This document shows positions 54,174 through 63,572 of a stretch of DNA of 64,000 bases, piece after piece (the first letter of the stretch is position 1; each line of letters begins with the position of its first letter). The translations under genes were made by a program, and so were the position numbers. The DNA comes from Mesorhizobium zhangyense. GTDB taxonomy: Bacteria; Pseudomonadota; Alphaproteobacteria; Rhizobiales; Rhizobiaceae. The stretch is from contig NZ_JAAKZG010000001.1 of assembly GCF_011045115.1 (NCBI RefSeq), forward strand, positions 310,001 to 374,000, written 5' to 3'. The notes beneath the pieces were generated by a model that ran no database searches, was not told the DNA's origin, and saw only the letters and a program-made list of their open reading frames with translations.

Positions 54174-55733
54174 TCAGATCTTTACGGCAATCTTCATGAA
54201 GGCCGGCATGTCGTCGCCGAAGCCTATGGTGCCGTCATTGTCTTCATTGCGCTGGCGGGCATTGCGGTCGTCGCGCCGCGGCCTGTCATTGCGATCATCC
54301 CGGCGAGGGCGCTCGGCATGGTCGCCGCGTGCCTTGCGATCTGCATTCTCCGACTTGATCGTTTCCTTGCGGCTGCGATCGTCATTATCAGCGACAACGA
54401 CGGGGGCCTCGACCTCCGGCTGGGCGTCCTGCACCGGCTTTTCAACAGGGGCTTTTGCGTGGCGCTCGCCGCGGGGCTTGCGCTCGCCTTCGTCCTTGCG
54501 GCCACGGCCACGCTGCTGGCTGGCTCTGCCGCGACGGGGTGCTTCTTCGCCTTCGCTCTCGACGACGGTCGAAAGATCGCCGTCATGCCACTCGATCGGC
54601 TGGCCGATCAGGCGCTCGATCGCGTCGATGTATTTTGTGTCGGACCGGGTGGCGATGGTGAAAGATTTTCCCGAACGTCCGGCGCGGCCGGTTCTGCCGA
54701 TGCGGTGAACATAGTCCTCGGCATGGATCGGCACGTCGAAATTGAAGACGTGGCTGACATCGGGAATGTCGAGGCCGCGCGCGGCAACGTCTGAGGCGAC
54801 GAGAAGCTTGAGCTTGCCTTCGCGGAAATTGGCCAGCATCTGCATACGCGCGCGCTGATCCATGTCGCCATGCAAGGCACCGGCGTCGAAATCGTATTTT
54901 ATGAGCGAGCGGAAAAGCTCTGAGACTTCAATCTTGCGGTTGCAGAAGATGATGGCGTTCTTCAGCCCTTCTTCCTCGGCCTTGATCAGATTGCGGAGAA
55001 CTTCGCGCTTGTCCCACGGCTTCTTGCCGGATTTGACCAGCCGCTGCGTGATGTTGATTGCCGTGGAGGCTGCCTTGGCGACTTCGACCCGAACAGGTGA
55101 ATGCAGGAATTGCTCAGTCAGCTTGGTGATTTCGGGCGGCATGGTGGCCGAGAAAAACAGCGTCTGGCGCGTGAAGGGGATCATTTCGCAGATGCGCTCG
55201 ATGTCGGGAATGAAACCCATGTCGAGCATGCGATCGGCCTCGTCGATGACGAGGATTTCGACGCCATTCAAAAGCAGCTTGCCGCGCTCGCGATGGTCGA
55301 GCAGGCGGCCGGGCGTGGCAATGAGAACATCAGCACCACGCTCGAGCTTCTTTTCCTGTTCGTCAAACGAGACGCCGCCGATCAGCAAGGCGATGTTCAG
55401 CTTGTGATTTTTGCCGTATCGGACGAAATTCTCTTCAACCTGAGCAGCGAGTTCGCGCGTCGGTTCGAGGATCAGCGTGCGCGGCATGCGCGCCCGGGCC
55501 CGGCCTTTTTCCAGGCGCGTCAGCATCGGCAGCACGAAGGATGCCGTCTTGCCGGTGCCTGTCTGGGCGATGCCGAGAATGTCCTTGCCCTGCAAGGCAT
55601 GCGGGATCGCGCCCGCCTGGATCGGCGTCGGCACTGTATAGCCGGCGTCGGTAACGGCTGAAAGAACCTTCGGCGAAAGGCCGAGGTCTGCGAATGTCAA
55701 CGCTTCTGGAGCGGTCTGGATGTCTGAGGACAA
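54174..55733 (-). CDS. rhlE: DEAD-box RNA helicase, RhlE-type
   Basis: An ATP-dependent RNA helicase, about 519 residues. The Q motif (FADLGLSPKVLSAV), motif I AQTGTGKT, Ia PTRELAAQ, Ib TPGRLLD, II DEADRM, III SAT, and the C-terminal motifs VASDVAARGLD and HRIGRTGRAG are all present. After residue 385 comes an Arg/Asp-rich RNA-binding tail with repeats of RRDDRND type. A cold or degradosome role is likely. TTG at 55733 (LSSDIQTAPEALTF) is the probable start; an ATG 81 bases upstream has no Shine-Dalgarno. Confidence 0.93.
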   Translation of the reverse strand: MSSDIQTAPEALTFADLGLSPKVLSAVTDAGYTVPTPIQAGAIPHALQGKDILGIAQTGTGKTASFVLPMLTRLEKGRARARMPRTLILEPTRELAAQVEENFVRYGKNHKLNIALLIGGVSFDEQEKKLERGADVLIATPGRLLDHRERGKLLLNGVEILVIDEADRMLDMGFIPDIERICEMIPFTRQTLFFSATMPPEITKLTEQFLHSPVRVEVAKAASTAINITQRLVKSGKKPWDKREVLRNLIKAEEEGLKNAIIFCNRKIEVSELFRSLIKYDFDAGALHGDMDQRARMQMLANFREGKLKLLVASDVAARGLDIPDVSHVFNFDVPIHAEDYVHRIGRTGRAGRSGKSFTIATRSDTKYIDAIERLIGQPIEWHDGDLSTVVESEGEEAPRRGRASQQRGRGRKDEGERKPRGERHAKAPVEKPVQDAQPEVEAPVVVADNDDRSRKETIKSENADRKARGDHAERPRRDDRNDRPRRDDRNARQRNEDNDGTIGFGDDMPAFMKIAVKI

Positions 55734-55915
55734 GTGTCTTGGCTGTCTTTGGCTGCTTGAAGGGCGCGCCCCCAAGGGACGCGGCAAACGCCTCGCGCTT
55801 GCACAATATGTCATCGCGTTACGGTTAGTGACACGATTTGTCAACACAAACAGGCGCGAATGCCGGTTTGTTGACCGCCTTTACTTAATGGTCCAGCCGA
55901 TTTTCCGCAATGGCA

Positions 55916-56737
55916 TCAGTAGCGGAATTGTTCGGCAAGAATTCTTTCGTTCCAGGAATGGTTCGGGTCGAACAGCAAGGTTGCCGTCGCGTTGCGGGAC
56001 TCCTGGATCGTGACCGACGTCACCGCCTTGACTTCGGTGTGGTCGGCGGCGGCGTTCACCGGCCTCTTCCCGGCCTCCATGATGTCGAGCCGCACCACCG
56101 ACTTGTTGGACAGAAGCGCGCCACGCCAGCGGCGCGGGCGAAACGGGCTGACCGGCGTCAAAGCGAGCAGCGGCGCGTCGAGTGGCAGGATAGGGCCGTG
56201 GGCTGACAGGTTGTAGGCGGTCGAGCCGGCAGGCGTCGCGATCATCACGCCGTCGCAGCTCAACTCTTCCAGGCGCACCTGATCGTCGATCGTGATGCGG
56301 ATCTTGGCCGTTTGGTAGGATTGCCGCCACAGGGCGACTTCATTGATCGCCAGCGCCGAAACCGTTTCTCCCTCGGAGGTGACGGCCTGCATCTCCAGCG
56401 GGCGGATGGTTTCGGAGACGGCGGCAGCCAGGCGCTCGGGCAGGGCATCTTCGCGATATTCGTTCATCAGGAAGCCGATGGTGCCCCGGTTCATGCCGTA
56501 GACCTGCTTGCCGGTGCTCATGGTCTCGCGCAGCGTCTGCAGCAGAAAACCGTCGCCGCCGAGGGCGACGATCACATCCGCGTCAGCAAGCGGCGTATTG
56601 CCATAGCGCTCTGAAAGACGTGCCGCCGCCTTTTCGGCGTCAGGCGCGTCCGAAGATATGAACGCGAAGGTCTCGCGGGCTTTGTGTGCTGGTGCCAGTG
56701 TCTTGTCCTCGGCTCGACGGCCGTGCCGAGGTAGCAT
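55916..56737 (-). CDS. nadK: NAD kinase
   Basis: Phosphorylates NAD to NADP. The catalytic GGDG is in VIVALGGDGFLLQTL, followed by YGMNRGTIGFLMNEY, the NE motif in ALAINEVALWRQ and TPAGSTAYNLSAHGPILPL. The core begins near ARETFAFISSD; homologues of about 257 residues start there. No ATG lies at that point, so the first in-frame ATG (MLPRHGRRAED, 56737) is used, giving 273 residues, but the start is uncertain and no Shine-Dalgarno is seen. Confidence 0.92.
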   Translation of the reverse strand: MLPRHGRRAEDKTLAPAHKARETFAFISSDAPDAEKAAARLSERYGNTPLADADVIVALGGDGFLLQTLRETMSTGKQVYGMNRGTIGFLMNEYREDALPERLAAAVSETIRPLEMQAVTSEGETVSALAINEVALWRQSYQTAKIRITIDDQVRLEELSCDGVMIATPAGSTAYNLSAHGPILPLDAPLLALTPVSPFRPRRWRGALLSNKSVVRLDIMEAGKRPVNAAADHTEVKAVTSVTIQESRNATATLLFDPNHSWNERILAEQFRY

Positions 56738-56785
56738 GCCGCTTTGCCGCTGCAAAGGCGGGACATGGCGGAAATTCTCCGCGTC

Positions 56786-57631
56786 TTAACCGCGGAGCGC
56801 CTTGCGCAGCTTGTTGAAATCAGCCCAGGGGTCTGCCGTTTTCAACGCTTTCTCCAGCGGTTTTCCGCCAATCGAAAAATCGGCCGGACCAACCCCGTTT
56901 TCGACTTCCGGCCAGGTCACCGGCATGGAAACGGTTGCGTTCGGCTTTGCCCGGCTTGAATAGGGCGCCACGGTTGTAGAGCCGCGCGCATTGCGCAGAT
57001 AGTCGATGAAGATGCGCCCCGTGCGCGCTTTCTTGGATAGTGTCGCCGTGTACTTGTCAGGATCGCTTTGTTCCATCGCCTCGGCAAAATCATGGGCGAA
57101 GGTCTTGACCGTCTTCCAGTCGGCTTTTGGTTTCAGCGGCACTATCACATGAAAACCCTTGCCGCCTGATGTCTTCACGACATTGGGCAGGCCGAGTTCA
57201 TCGAGCCGGCGTCTGACATCGAGCGTCGCGGCGAGAACATCATTCATGTCCAGTCCCTCGTCCGGATCGAGGTCGAATACGATCTGGTCGGGCGTATCGA
57301 TGGCGTCGATCGTACATCCCCAGATATGGATTTCCACGACGCCAATTTGAACAAGCGCTGCAATACCGTTGAAATCCTTGATGTAAAGCAGTTCTTCGCC
57401 ATCTTCGGGATCGGCCATTTTCACGATGGCTTCGTGCATGCCCGGCGAAGCGTGCTTCTGGAAAAAGCGCTGCTTGCCGGCGATGCCATCGGGCGCACGC
57501 AGCAAGGCGAGCGGGCGGTTAACGACGAACCGCTCCATGCGCGGCCAGACTGCCGCGTAGTGGTCAAGCAACCCCTGCTTGGTCACCCCGGCCTCGGGCC
57601 AGAGCAGTTTGTCGGGATGGGAAAGATCCAT
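56786..57631 (-). CDS. standalone LigD-type polymerase (primase-polymerase) domain protein
   Basis: A 281-residue protein equal to the polymerase domain of LigD, the bacterial end-joining enzyme. LSHPDKLLWPEAGVTKQGLL opens the domain, the catalytic metal-binding Asp pair is in VFDLDPDEGLD, and VVKTSGGKGFHVIVPL is the nucleotide site, with YSSRAKPNATVSMPVTW near the end. The ligase and phosphoesterase domains of full LigD are absent, and there is no ku gene in the window. GAGGGA precedes a good ATG, so it looks intact, not truncated. It may fill gaps with NTPs in repair. Confidence 0.9.
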   Translation of the reverse strand: MDLSHPDKLLWPEAGVTKQGLLDHYAAVWPRMERFVVNRPLALLRAPDGIAGKQRFFQKHASPGMHEAIVKMADPEDGEELLYIKDFNGIAALVQIGVVEIHIWGCTIDAIDTPDQIVFDLDPDEGLDMNDVLAATLDVRRRLDELGLPNVVKTSGGKGFHVIVPLKPKADWKTVKTFAHDFAEAMEQSDPDKYTATLSKKARTGRIFIDYLRNARGSTTVAPYSSRAKPNATVSMPVTWPEVENGVGPADFSIGGKPLEKALKTADPWADFNKLRKALRG

Positions 57632-57809
57632 TCGCGTCCCTCTTTGCTAAACTGGGCATTGCCCTTGGAAGCTTGGAAGCCTGAACGCCAGTATGCCACG
57701 TTCGTTCCTGTTTTGCCGCAGAGGCATCATGCTGGAAACCGCTGGCCGGAATCGTTCGGCAGAGTTTTGACTTTACTGACGCGGCAAATGTGATAACCGG
57801 AGCGCGCGT

Positions 57810-57885
<76 letters not shown>

Positions 57886-57904
57886 GCCTGAATTCACGAT
57901 CAGC

Positions 57905-58483
57905 TTAACGTCCGCAAGCCTGCATCTGCGCGGCGTATTTCATCGCCATGTTGGCGGCGCGGCGCGCGGCCTGTTGGGCCTGGGCGTTGGTGCGTCCCAG
58001 GCCTTTCGAATAACCGCCGTGACCGAGATAATAGGCGAGATAGAGGTTGTAGGTGTCGTTCAGGGCGATGCCGTTCACCTGATGGCTCTTGGCGTGATAC
58101 CAGCCGATGAAATGGATCGCATCGCCGAAGTCGTTTCTGCGCGCATACCAGCGTCCGGTTTCGGACTGGTAGCGGGTCCAGGTGCCGTCCAGCGCTTGCG
58201 AATAGCCAAAGGCGGTTGAGGCGCGTTTCCAGGGGATGAAGCCAAGCAGTTTGGTGCGCGGCGGCTTGGCGCGCGCGTTGAAGCCGGATTCGGTGTAGAC
58301 CGTCGCCATCAGGATAGGGACGGGAACGCCGAATTCACGCTCGGTGCTTTTGGCGGCACCGTGCCAGCTGTTGAACCAGCCATCCCGCTGGTCGAACACC
58401 GCGCAGACATCGTTGATGCGCGTCGGGGCGGTTGCACAACTCCCAAGCATCAGGAGCGCTACGATAAACAGGGCGCGCTGCAT
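57905..58483 (-). CDS. lytic transglycosylase-like lipoprotein
   Basis: A 192-residue protein with a lipobox (LGSC, Cys16) and a transglycosylase SLT-type domain. The catalytic Glu lies in MATVYTESGFNARAK, and the FGYSQALDGTWTRYQ, NDFGDAIHFIGWY and YNLYLAYYLGHGGYSKG segments match this domain. It would cut peptidoglycan glycans at the outer membrane. It is convergent with tRNA-Thr. A CtrA-type box lies about 40 bases upstream of its start. Confidence 0.88.
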   Translation of the reverse strand: MQRALFIVALLMLGSCATAPTRINDVCAVFDQRDGWFNSWHGAAKSTEREFGVPVPILMATVYTESGFNARAKPPRTKLLGFIPWKRASTAFGYSQALDGTWTRYQSETGRWYARRNDFGDAIHFIGWYHAKSHQVNGIALNDTYNLYLAYYLGHGGYSKGLGRTNAQAQQAARRAANMAMKYAAQMQACGR

Positions 58484-58521
58484 GAGACCTCGCTTTCAGC
58501 GAGTCTGTTAGTCGTTAAGAT

Positions 58522-58536
58522 TTAAGTAAAATTTAA
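58522..58536. promoter_or_regulatory. CtrA-type box TTAA-N7-TTAA
   Basis: TTAA (58522-58525) and TTAA (58533-58536) are seven bases apart; a third TTAA is at 58515. It lies 39 bases before the transglycosylase start and within the divergent region shared with the 55-residue membrane protein gene. Confidence 0.45.
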
Positions 58537-58646
58537 CGGGCTGCTTTTGGCTTGATGATTCCGGCCTCGTGTCGCGGTCGGTCTTCAATCCGCCCTCAAA
58601 GCTTCCCATATTCCTGTTGCGGTTTGGGTTTTGCTGGAGGTGAGGG

Positions 58647-58814
58647 ATGATCCGCTTTGTCGTCATTGCCCTGGTGGCGCTTTTGGCCTGGTTCCTGCTG
58701 GTAAGCTTGGTCAGGTATCTCAAGGGCGCAAATGTCGACTGGACCGGACTGACAGCTGCGGTCGCATTCGTCATGCTGGCCTTTTACCTGCGGCATGTGA
58801 CGGGCATGGGCTGA
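58647..58814 (+). CDS. 55-residue two-helix membrane protein
   Basis: A short gene with a clear Shine-Dalgarno (GGAGG six bases before the ATG). The first helix is FVVIALVALLAWFLLVSLV, then RYLKGANVDWTG forms the loop, and the second helix is LTAAVAFVMLAFYLR; the end is HVTGMG. It converges on the IclR regulator, the stops only four bases apart. Function unknown. It is divergent from the transglycosylase gene. Confidence 0.7.
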   Translation: MIRFVVIALVALLAWFLLVSLVRYLKGANVDWTGLTAAVAFVMLAFYLRHVTGMG

Positions 58815-58818
58815 CTGC

Positions 58819-59655
58819 TCAGTCCCGTTCGTTTGCAGCCGGGTTCTCCCCGCCGATCATTTTTGTGATCTGCAAGGCTGCATCCTGAACGAGCGGTCCG
58901 ATCTGCGCCAGCCGCTCAGGCGTGACGCGAACAGTCGGTCCGGATACCGACACACCGCCGACCGGTTCGCCGAATTCGTTGAAGATCGCCGCTGCAATGC
59001 AGCGCATGCCGGGATGACGTTCCTCGTCATCGACAGACCAGCCGCGCGTTCTGATTTCATCGAGGTCGCGGGTAAGGGCAGGGGCGCTGGCCAGCGTTTT
59101 CGGCGTATAGGCCTCGAGCCCGGCCTTACGAATGATCACTGCCACCCGTTCGGGCGCCAGATGCGCCAGGATTGCCTTGCCGATGCCGGATGCATGAAAC
59201 GAGCTGCGCGTGCCCGGCCGGAAGAAGGCACGGATTGCCTGATGCGTCTCGACCTGGCTGACGAAAACCACGCAGTCGTCCTCGGCAACGCCGAGATTTG
59301 CCGTCTCGCCGGTCTTTTCCATCAGATCCTGCATGACGATGCGGGCGCGATCCACAAGCTTGCGGCGGCGCAGGAAGGCGGAACCCATGCGGTAGGTCTC
59401 GACGCCGATCGACCAGAGTTGCTCGGTCTTCTCGAACTCGACCATGCCGTGGCTTTCGAGCGTGGTCAGCATGCGATAGGCCGTCGACGGGGCGAGGCCG
59501 GAACTGGCGGCGACTTCGCTCAGCGACAGGCCGTTACCCTCGGCAACGAGGGCGAGAATGCGCAGCGCCCGGTCGAGTGCCTGCACCGGTCCGCTGTCGG
59601 CGGGCGCATTGAAGGAGCGCGGACGCCCGCGCTGGCGTTTTTCGGCTGTTTCCAT
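58819..59655 (-). CDS. IclR-family transcription regulator
   Basis: A 278-residue regulator. The N-terminal winged HTH (about 25-85) has VQALDRALRILALVAEGNGL and SLSEVAASSGLAPSTAYRML; the C-terminal effector domain (about 95-265) contains SSFHASGIGKAILAHLAPER and RGWSVDDEERHPGMRCIAAA. IclR proteins answer small acids such as glyoxylate or aromatic acids; this one resembles the BhcR side of the family. No metabolic gene is adjacent, so the target is unknown. Confidence 0.88.
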   Translation of the reverse strand: METAEKRQRGRPRSFNAPADSGPVQALDRALRILALVAEGNGLSLSEVAASSGLAPSTAYRMLTTLESHGMVEFEKTEQLWSIGVETYRMGSAFLRRRKLVDRARIVMQDLMEKTGETANLGVAEDDCVVFVSQVETHQAIRAFFRPGTRSSFHASGIGKAILAHLAPERVAVIIRKAGLEAYTPKTLASAPALTRDLDEIRTRGWSVDDEERHPGMRCIAAAIFNEFGEPVGGVSVSGPTVRVTPERLAQIGPLVQDAALQITKMIGGENPAANERD

Positions 59656-59771
59656 CGGTTCGCTCCACGTAACGAATTTCTGGAGGCAGAATAAAAAAAT
59701 ATTTCACGAATTGGCAAATGGAACCAGAGCCGGCAGGAAGAGTGCGCAACGTCGAGCACCTAAGAGCGCAA

Positions 59772-60623
59772 TCAGCCCTTCAAAAACTTCCGCGCCGCAT
59801 AAAGGCTCACCGCCGCTGCATTCGACACGTTGAGCGAGCGGATGGCGCCCGGCATGTCGAGCCGGGCGAGTGTCGTGACCGTTTCACGCGTCTTCTGGCG
59901 CAGGCCCTTGCCTTCAGCCCCAAGGACAAGGGCTAGTTTTTGTGCATCAAAGGATTTTTCCAGTTCAGCCGGTCCCTCCGAATCAAGACCGATGGTCTGG
60001 AAGCCGGCTTCGTGCAATTGGCCCAAAGCGTCGGCGAGATTCTTCACCTCGATCATGTCGATGTGTTCCAGCGCGCCCGAAGCCGACTTTGCCAGCACGC
60101 CCGATTCGTGTGGGCTGTGGCGCTGCGTGGTGATCAGCGCACCCGCCCCGAAAGCCACGGCCGAGCGAATGATCGCGCCGACATTGTGCGGATCGGTGAC
60201 CTGATCGAGCACCAGAACCAGCGGTGTATCGCCAAGCGCGTTGAGCGCCTTGGGCTTCAGCGGTGCGGTCTCGATCAGCACGCCCTGATGCACCGCGTCG
60301 CTTCCGGTGATCTTGTCGATATCGCGTGGCTCGACGATTTCGACGGGAAAGGGCAAGGCGTTGGTATCCGCGATCTCCAGCCGTTCCAGCGCATTGCGCG
60401 TCACCAGCATGTGGCTGATCTTGCGGCGCGGATTGTCGATCGCGGCACGCACCGTATGCAGCCCGTAGAGCCGCAAGACGCCGTCAGGTGCTGCTTCGCC
60501 CGGTGGGACGTTCGGTTTGGGCCGGAAAGTCGGTTGGCCGCCACTCTTCTGGTCGCGATAGGCGCGCCTGAGGTTGGCGTAATGGGTGTCTTTCGGGGTC
60601 TTGGATTTTTTATCGTCGGTCAT
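59772..60623 (-). CDS. rlmB: 23S rRNA (guanosine-2'-O-)-methyltransferase RlmB
   Basis: Methylates the ribose of a guanosine in 23S rRNA. The 283-residue SPOUT enzyme has a basic N-terminal extension (about 1-45), the SpoU substrate-binding domain (LRLYGLHTVRAAIDNPRRKI), then motif 1 LDQVTDPHNVGAIIRSAVAF, motif 2 LVLGAEGKGL and motif 3 GAIRSLNVSNAAAVSLY. It is opposite to the tRNAs and lies directly before tRNA-Tyr, a common place for this gene in Alphaproteobacteria. Confidence 0.95.
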   Translation of the reverse strand: MTDDKKSKTPKDTHYANLRRAYRDQKSGGQPTFRPKPNVPPGEAAPDGVLRLYGLHTVRAAIDNPRRKISHMLVTRNALERLEIADTNALPFPVEIVEPRDIDKITGSDAVHQGVLIETAPLKPKALNALGDTPLVLVLDQVTDPHNVGAIIRSAVAFGAGALITTQRHSPHESGVLAKSASGALEHIDMIEVKNLADALGQLHEAGFQTIGLDSEGPAELEKSFDAQKLALVLGAEGKGLRQKTRETVTTLARLDMPGAIRSLNVSNAAAVSLYAARKFLKG

Positions 60624-60823
60624 GACCGTTCTATAACGGTGCGTTTTCTTTTTGGATATGGCAGCGGCGTGAGGGCATTACGAATTTCGTTCTGAAATCT
60701 CGGGCAGTGCGGTTGACAGTGTTTTGCCTTGCCGCCATAAGGCGCTTCGCAGGTTGGCGGGCAGGAAGTTACCTGGCTGACAATCCGCAGAATGCCTCGT
60801 TGCAAGGCTCCTGGCAGCAGTTT

Positions 60824-60908
60824 GGAGAGGTGCCCGAGTGGTTAAAGGGGACGGACTGTAAATCCGTTGACTCAGTCTACGTTGGTTCGAATCCAACCCT
60901 CTCCACCA
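60824..60908 (+). tRNA. tRNA-Tyr (anticodon GTA)
   Basis: An 85-base class II tRNA with a long variable arm and encoded CCA. The acceptor GGAGAGG pairs with CCTCTCC and the anticodon loop is CTGTAAA. Lies after rlmB. Confidence 0.96.
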
Positions 60909-60925
60909 CTGCCGGCCCGGAAGCC

Positions 60926-61028
60926 TTTAGAGCGACGCGCGTTTATCAGAACGCGCAAAGCAGGCTCTAACGCTTTGAGGTTGCGCATGATACTTTCCGA
61001 ATATCGAAAGTGATTTCGGGGTCATGCG
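60926..61028. repeat. RIME-like bipartite palindrome
   Basis: Two hairpins in tandem: TTAGAGC/GCTCTAA with GCGCGTT/AACGCGC inside (60927-60970), then CGCATGA/TCATGCG (60984-61028). The linker CGCTTTGAGGTT resembles CACTTTGAAT of the element at 62080-62183. Lies between tRNA-Tyr and tRNA-Gly. Confidence 0.65.
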
Positions 61029-61041
61029 TGGAGTTTAGGAC

Positions 61042-61115
61042 GCGGGTATAGCTCAATGGTAGAGCAGCAGCCTTCCAAGCTGAATACGCGGGTTCGATTC
61101 CCGCTACCCGCTCCA
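61042..61115 (+). tRNA. tRNA-Gly (anticodon TCC)
   Basis: A 74-base tRNA with CCA encoded. The acceptor GCGGGTA pairs with TACCCGC and the anticodon loop CTTCCAA gives TCC. The following 61116-61507 region holds no gene I can support. Confidence 0.96.
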
Positions 61116-61507
61116 GAATGACCCACCCAAGACCTGCGGCCAACGAATAATCTGCATGAATTCGCCTCTGGCGATTTCGAGCCGAATTTCCGGCCGTGCC
61201 GGCTCTAGCGCCGCCGCTCTGGCGCGCCAGCCTGTCATCGGCTGTGCCATTTCGGGAAGAAAAATCTGGCATCAGTCCTGCATGGTATTGCTTGCCGGCA
61301 ATAGCCGGCCCTGATCGTGTCTCATACTGATCAGGGATGTGAAGGCTCGCCGGGCAGGGGCGGGGGCTCTTACCCCGGCGAGCTTCCCACGCCAGCACGC
61401 GTTTCCGCCGCCCGCTGGTTGGCCTTGCGTTGCCGTGACGTTCCTATCTTGCCACGTGTAATCTGCGCCCCATATCTCCTGGAGATAGAAACGCAGGAGA
61501 TGCTGCC

Positions 61508-61933
61508 ATGTCTGCGAAGACTTTGTTTGTTGCCGCCGCGATCGGCATTTCCGGCTTGGCCCTGAGCGGCTGTGTCGACAGCGGGGCCTATTATGACGAT
61601 GGCTATTACGACAGAGGCCCGTATGACGGTGGCGGCTATTATGGCGGCGGTGGATACTATGGCGGCGGCGTGATCTACGAGGATGGCGGCTATTACCGTC
61701 GCGATCATCGCAGGCATCGTCCGCATTACGGCAATCCCGGCAGGCCGCGCCCGCCTATGGTGGGTGGCGGGCGTCCAACGATAGTAGGTGGCGGGAGCGG
61801 CGGGCGGCCCGATGTCGGGTCGCGTCCACCGAGACCCAATCCGGGTGGCGGCAGACCTGATATCCGGCCAAGCCCTGTGCCCAGCGGCCAGCCGATGCCT
61901 GCCGTGCTGCGGCCTGACTATCACGGTCGCTAG
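61508..61933 (+). CDS. Gly/Tyr/Pro-rich lipoprotein
   Basis: A 141-residue lipoprotein (lipobox LSGC, Cys22) of low complexity. Residues about 25-65 have repeats of the YYGGGGYYGGG kind with Asp, then a basic stretch RRDHRRHRPHYG, and from about 75 a Gly/Pro/Arg part with repeated GGGRP. It is probably an exposed or outer-membrane flexible protein; no function is known. AGGAGA precedes the ATG. It interrupts the tRNA-Gly to tuf interval. Confidence 0.8.
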   Translation: MSAKTLFVAAAIGISGLALSGCVDSGAYYDDGYYDRGPYDGGGYYGGGGYYGGGVIYEDGGYYRRDHRRHRPHYGNPGRPRPPMVGGGRPTIVGGGSGGRPDVGSRPPRPNPGGGRPDIRPSPVPSGQPMPAVLRPDYHGR

Positions 61934-62079
61934 GTTCTAGAGGCCGCTTTTCAGCGGCATGATCGAGCAGGTCAGGCGACGGCGTGAGTGTAGCGTACGC
62001 CCTCGTGTGGTGCCCCTTTGAATTGTGGCGGGGCATACCTATATCGGCTTCAACACTGAAATCGGAGCGGCCGTCCCGA

Positions 62080-62183
62080 CTAGATCGCCGTGCGTCCATT
62101 CGGACGCACAAAGGACGATCTAGCACTTTGAATGAGCATCGGAATATTCCGAAAACCGGATTCCACTTTTCGGTCCGATGCTC
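62080..62183. repeat. RIME-like bipartite palindrome upstream of tuf
   Basis: First hairpin: CTAGATCG (62080-62087) with CGATCTAG (62116-62123), and TGCGTCC/GGACGCA inside. Second: GAGCATCGG (62134-62142) with CCGATGCTC (62175-62183), and CCGAAAA/TTTTCGG inside. The whole 356-base gap 61934-62289 holds this element and the tuf promoter region. Confidence 0.75.
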
Positions 62184-62289
62184 TGGGTCGGCATCGAAAG
62201 GTCAAAAGACTCTTGTGTTTTTTGGCCTTTGTCGCTAATCGCCCCGAATTCGAACCCAAACCGAAGCCCAGCCGCCAAGGAAAATATCA

Positions 62290-63465
<1,176 letters not shown>

Positions 63466-63489
63466 TCGCCAAACCTTACGGTTTGTCAG

Positions 63490-63520
63490 GAAAGGGCGGC
63501 TTCGGCCGCCCTTTCTCTTT
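63490..63520 (+). terminator. rho-independent terminator after tuf
   Basis: GAAAGGGCGGC (63490-63500) pairs with GCCGCCCTTTC (63505-63515) around the stable TTCG tetraloop, followed by TCTTTT. Confidence 0.92.
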
Positions 63521-63572
63521 TAAAGCGCCATCGCCGTTCCCATATGCTGCTTCCGCGAGCGAGGAGATTGCG

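Noticed and set aside
61508-61933. Possible CRISPR-like or tandem DNA repeat from the GGCGG-rich run
   Set aside because: The repetition is codon-level Gly/Tyr coding sequence of a lipoprotein; units are short and irregular with no spacers.
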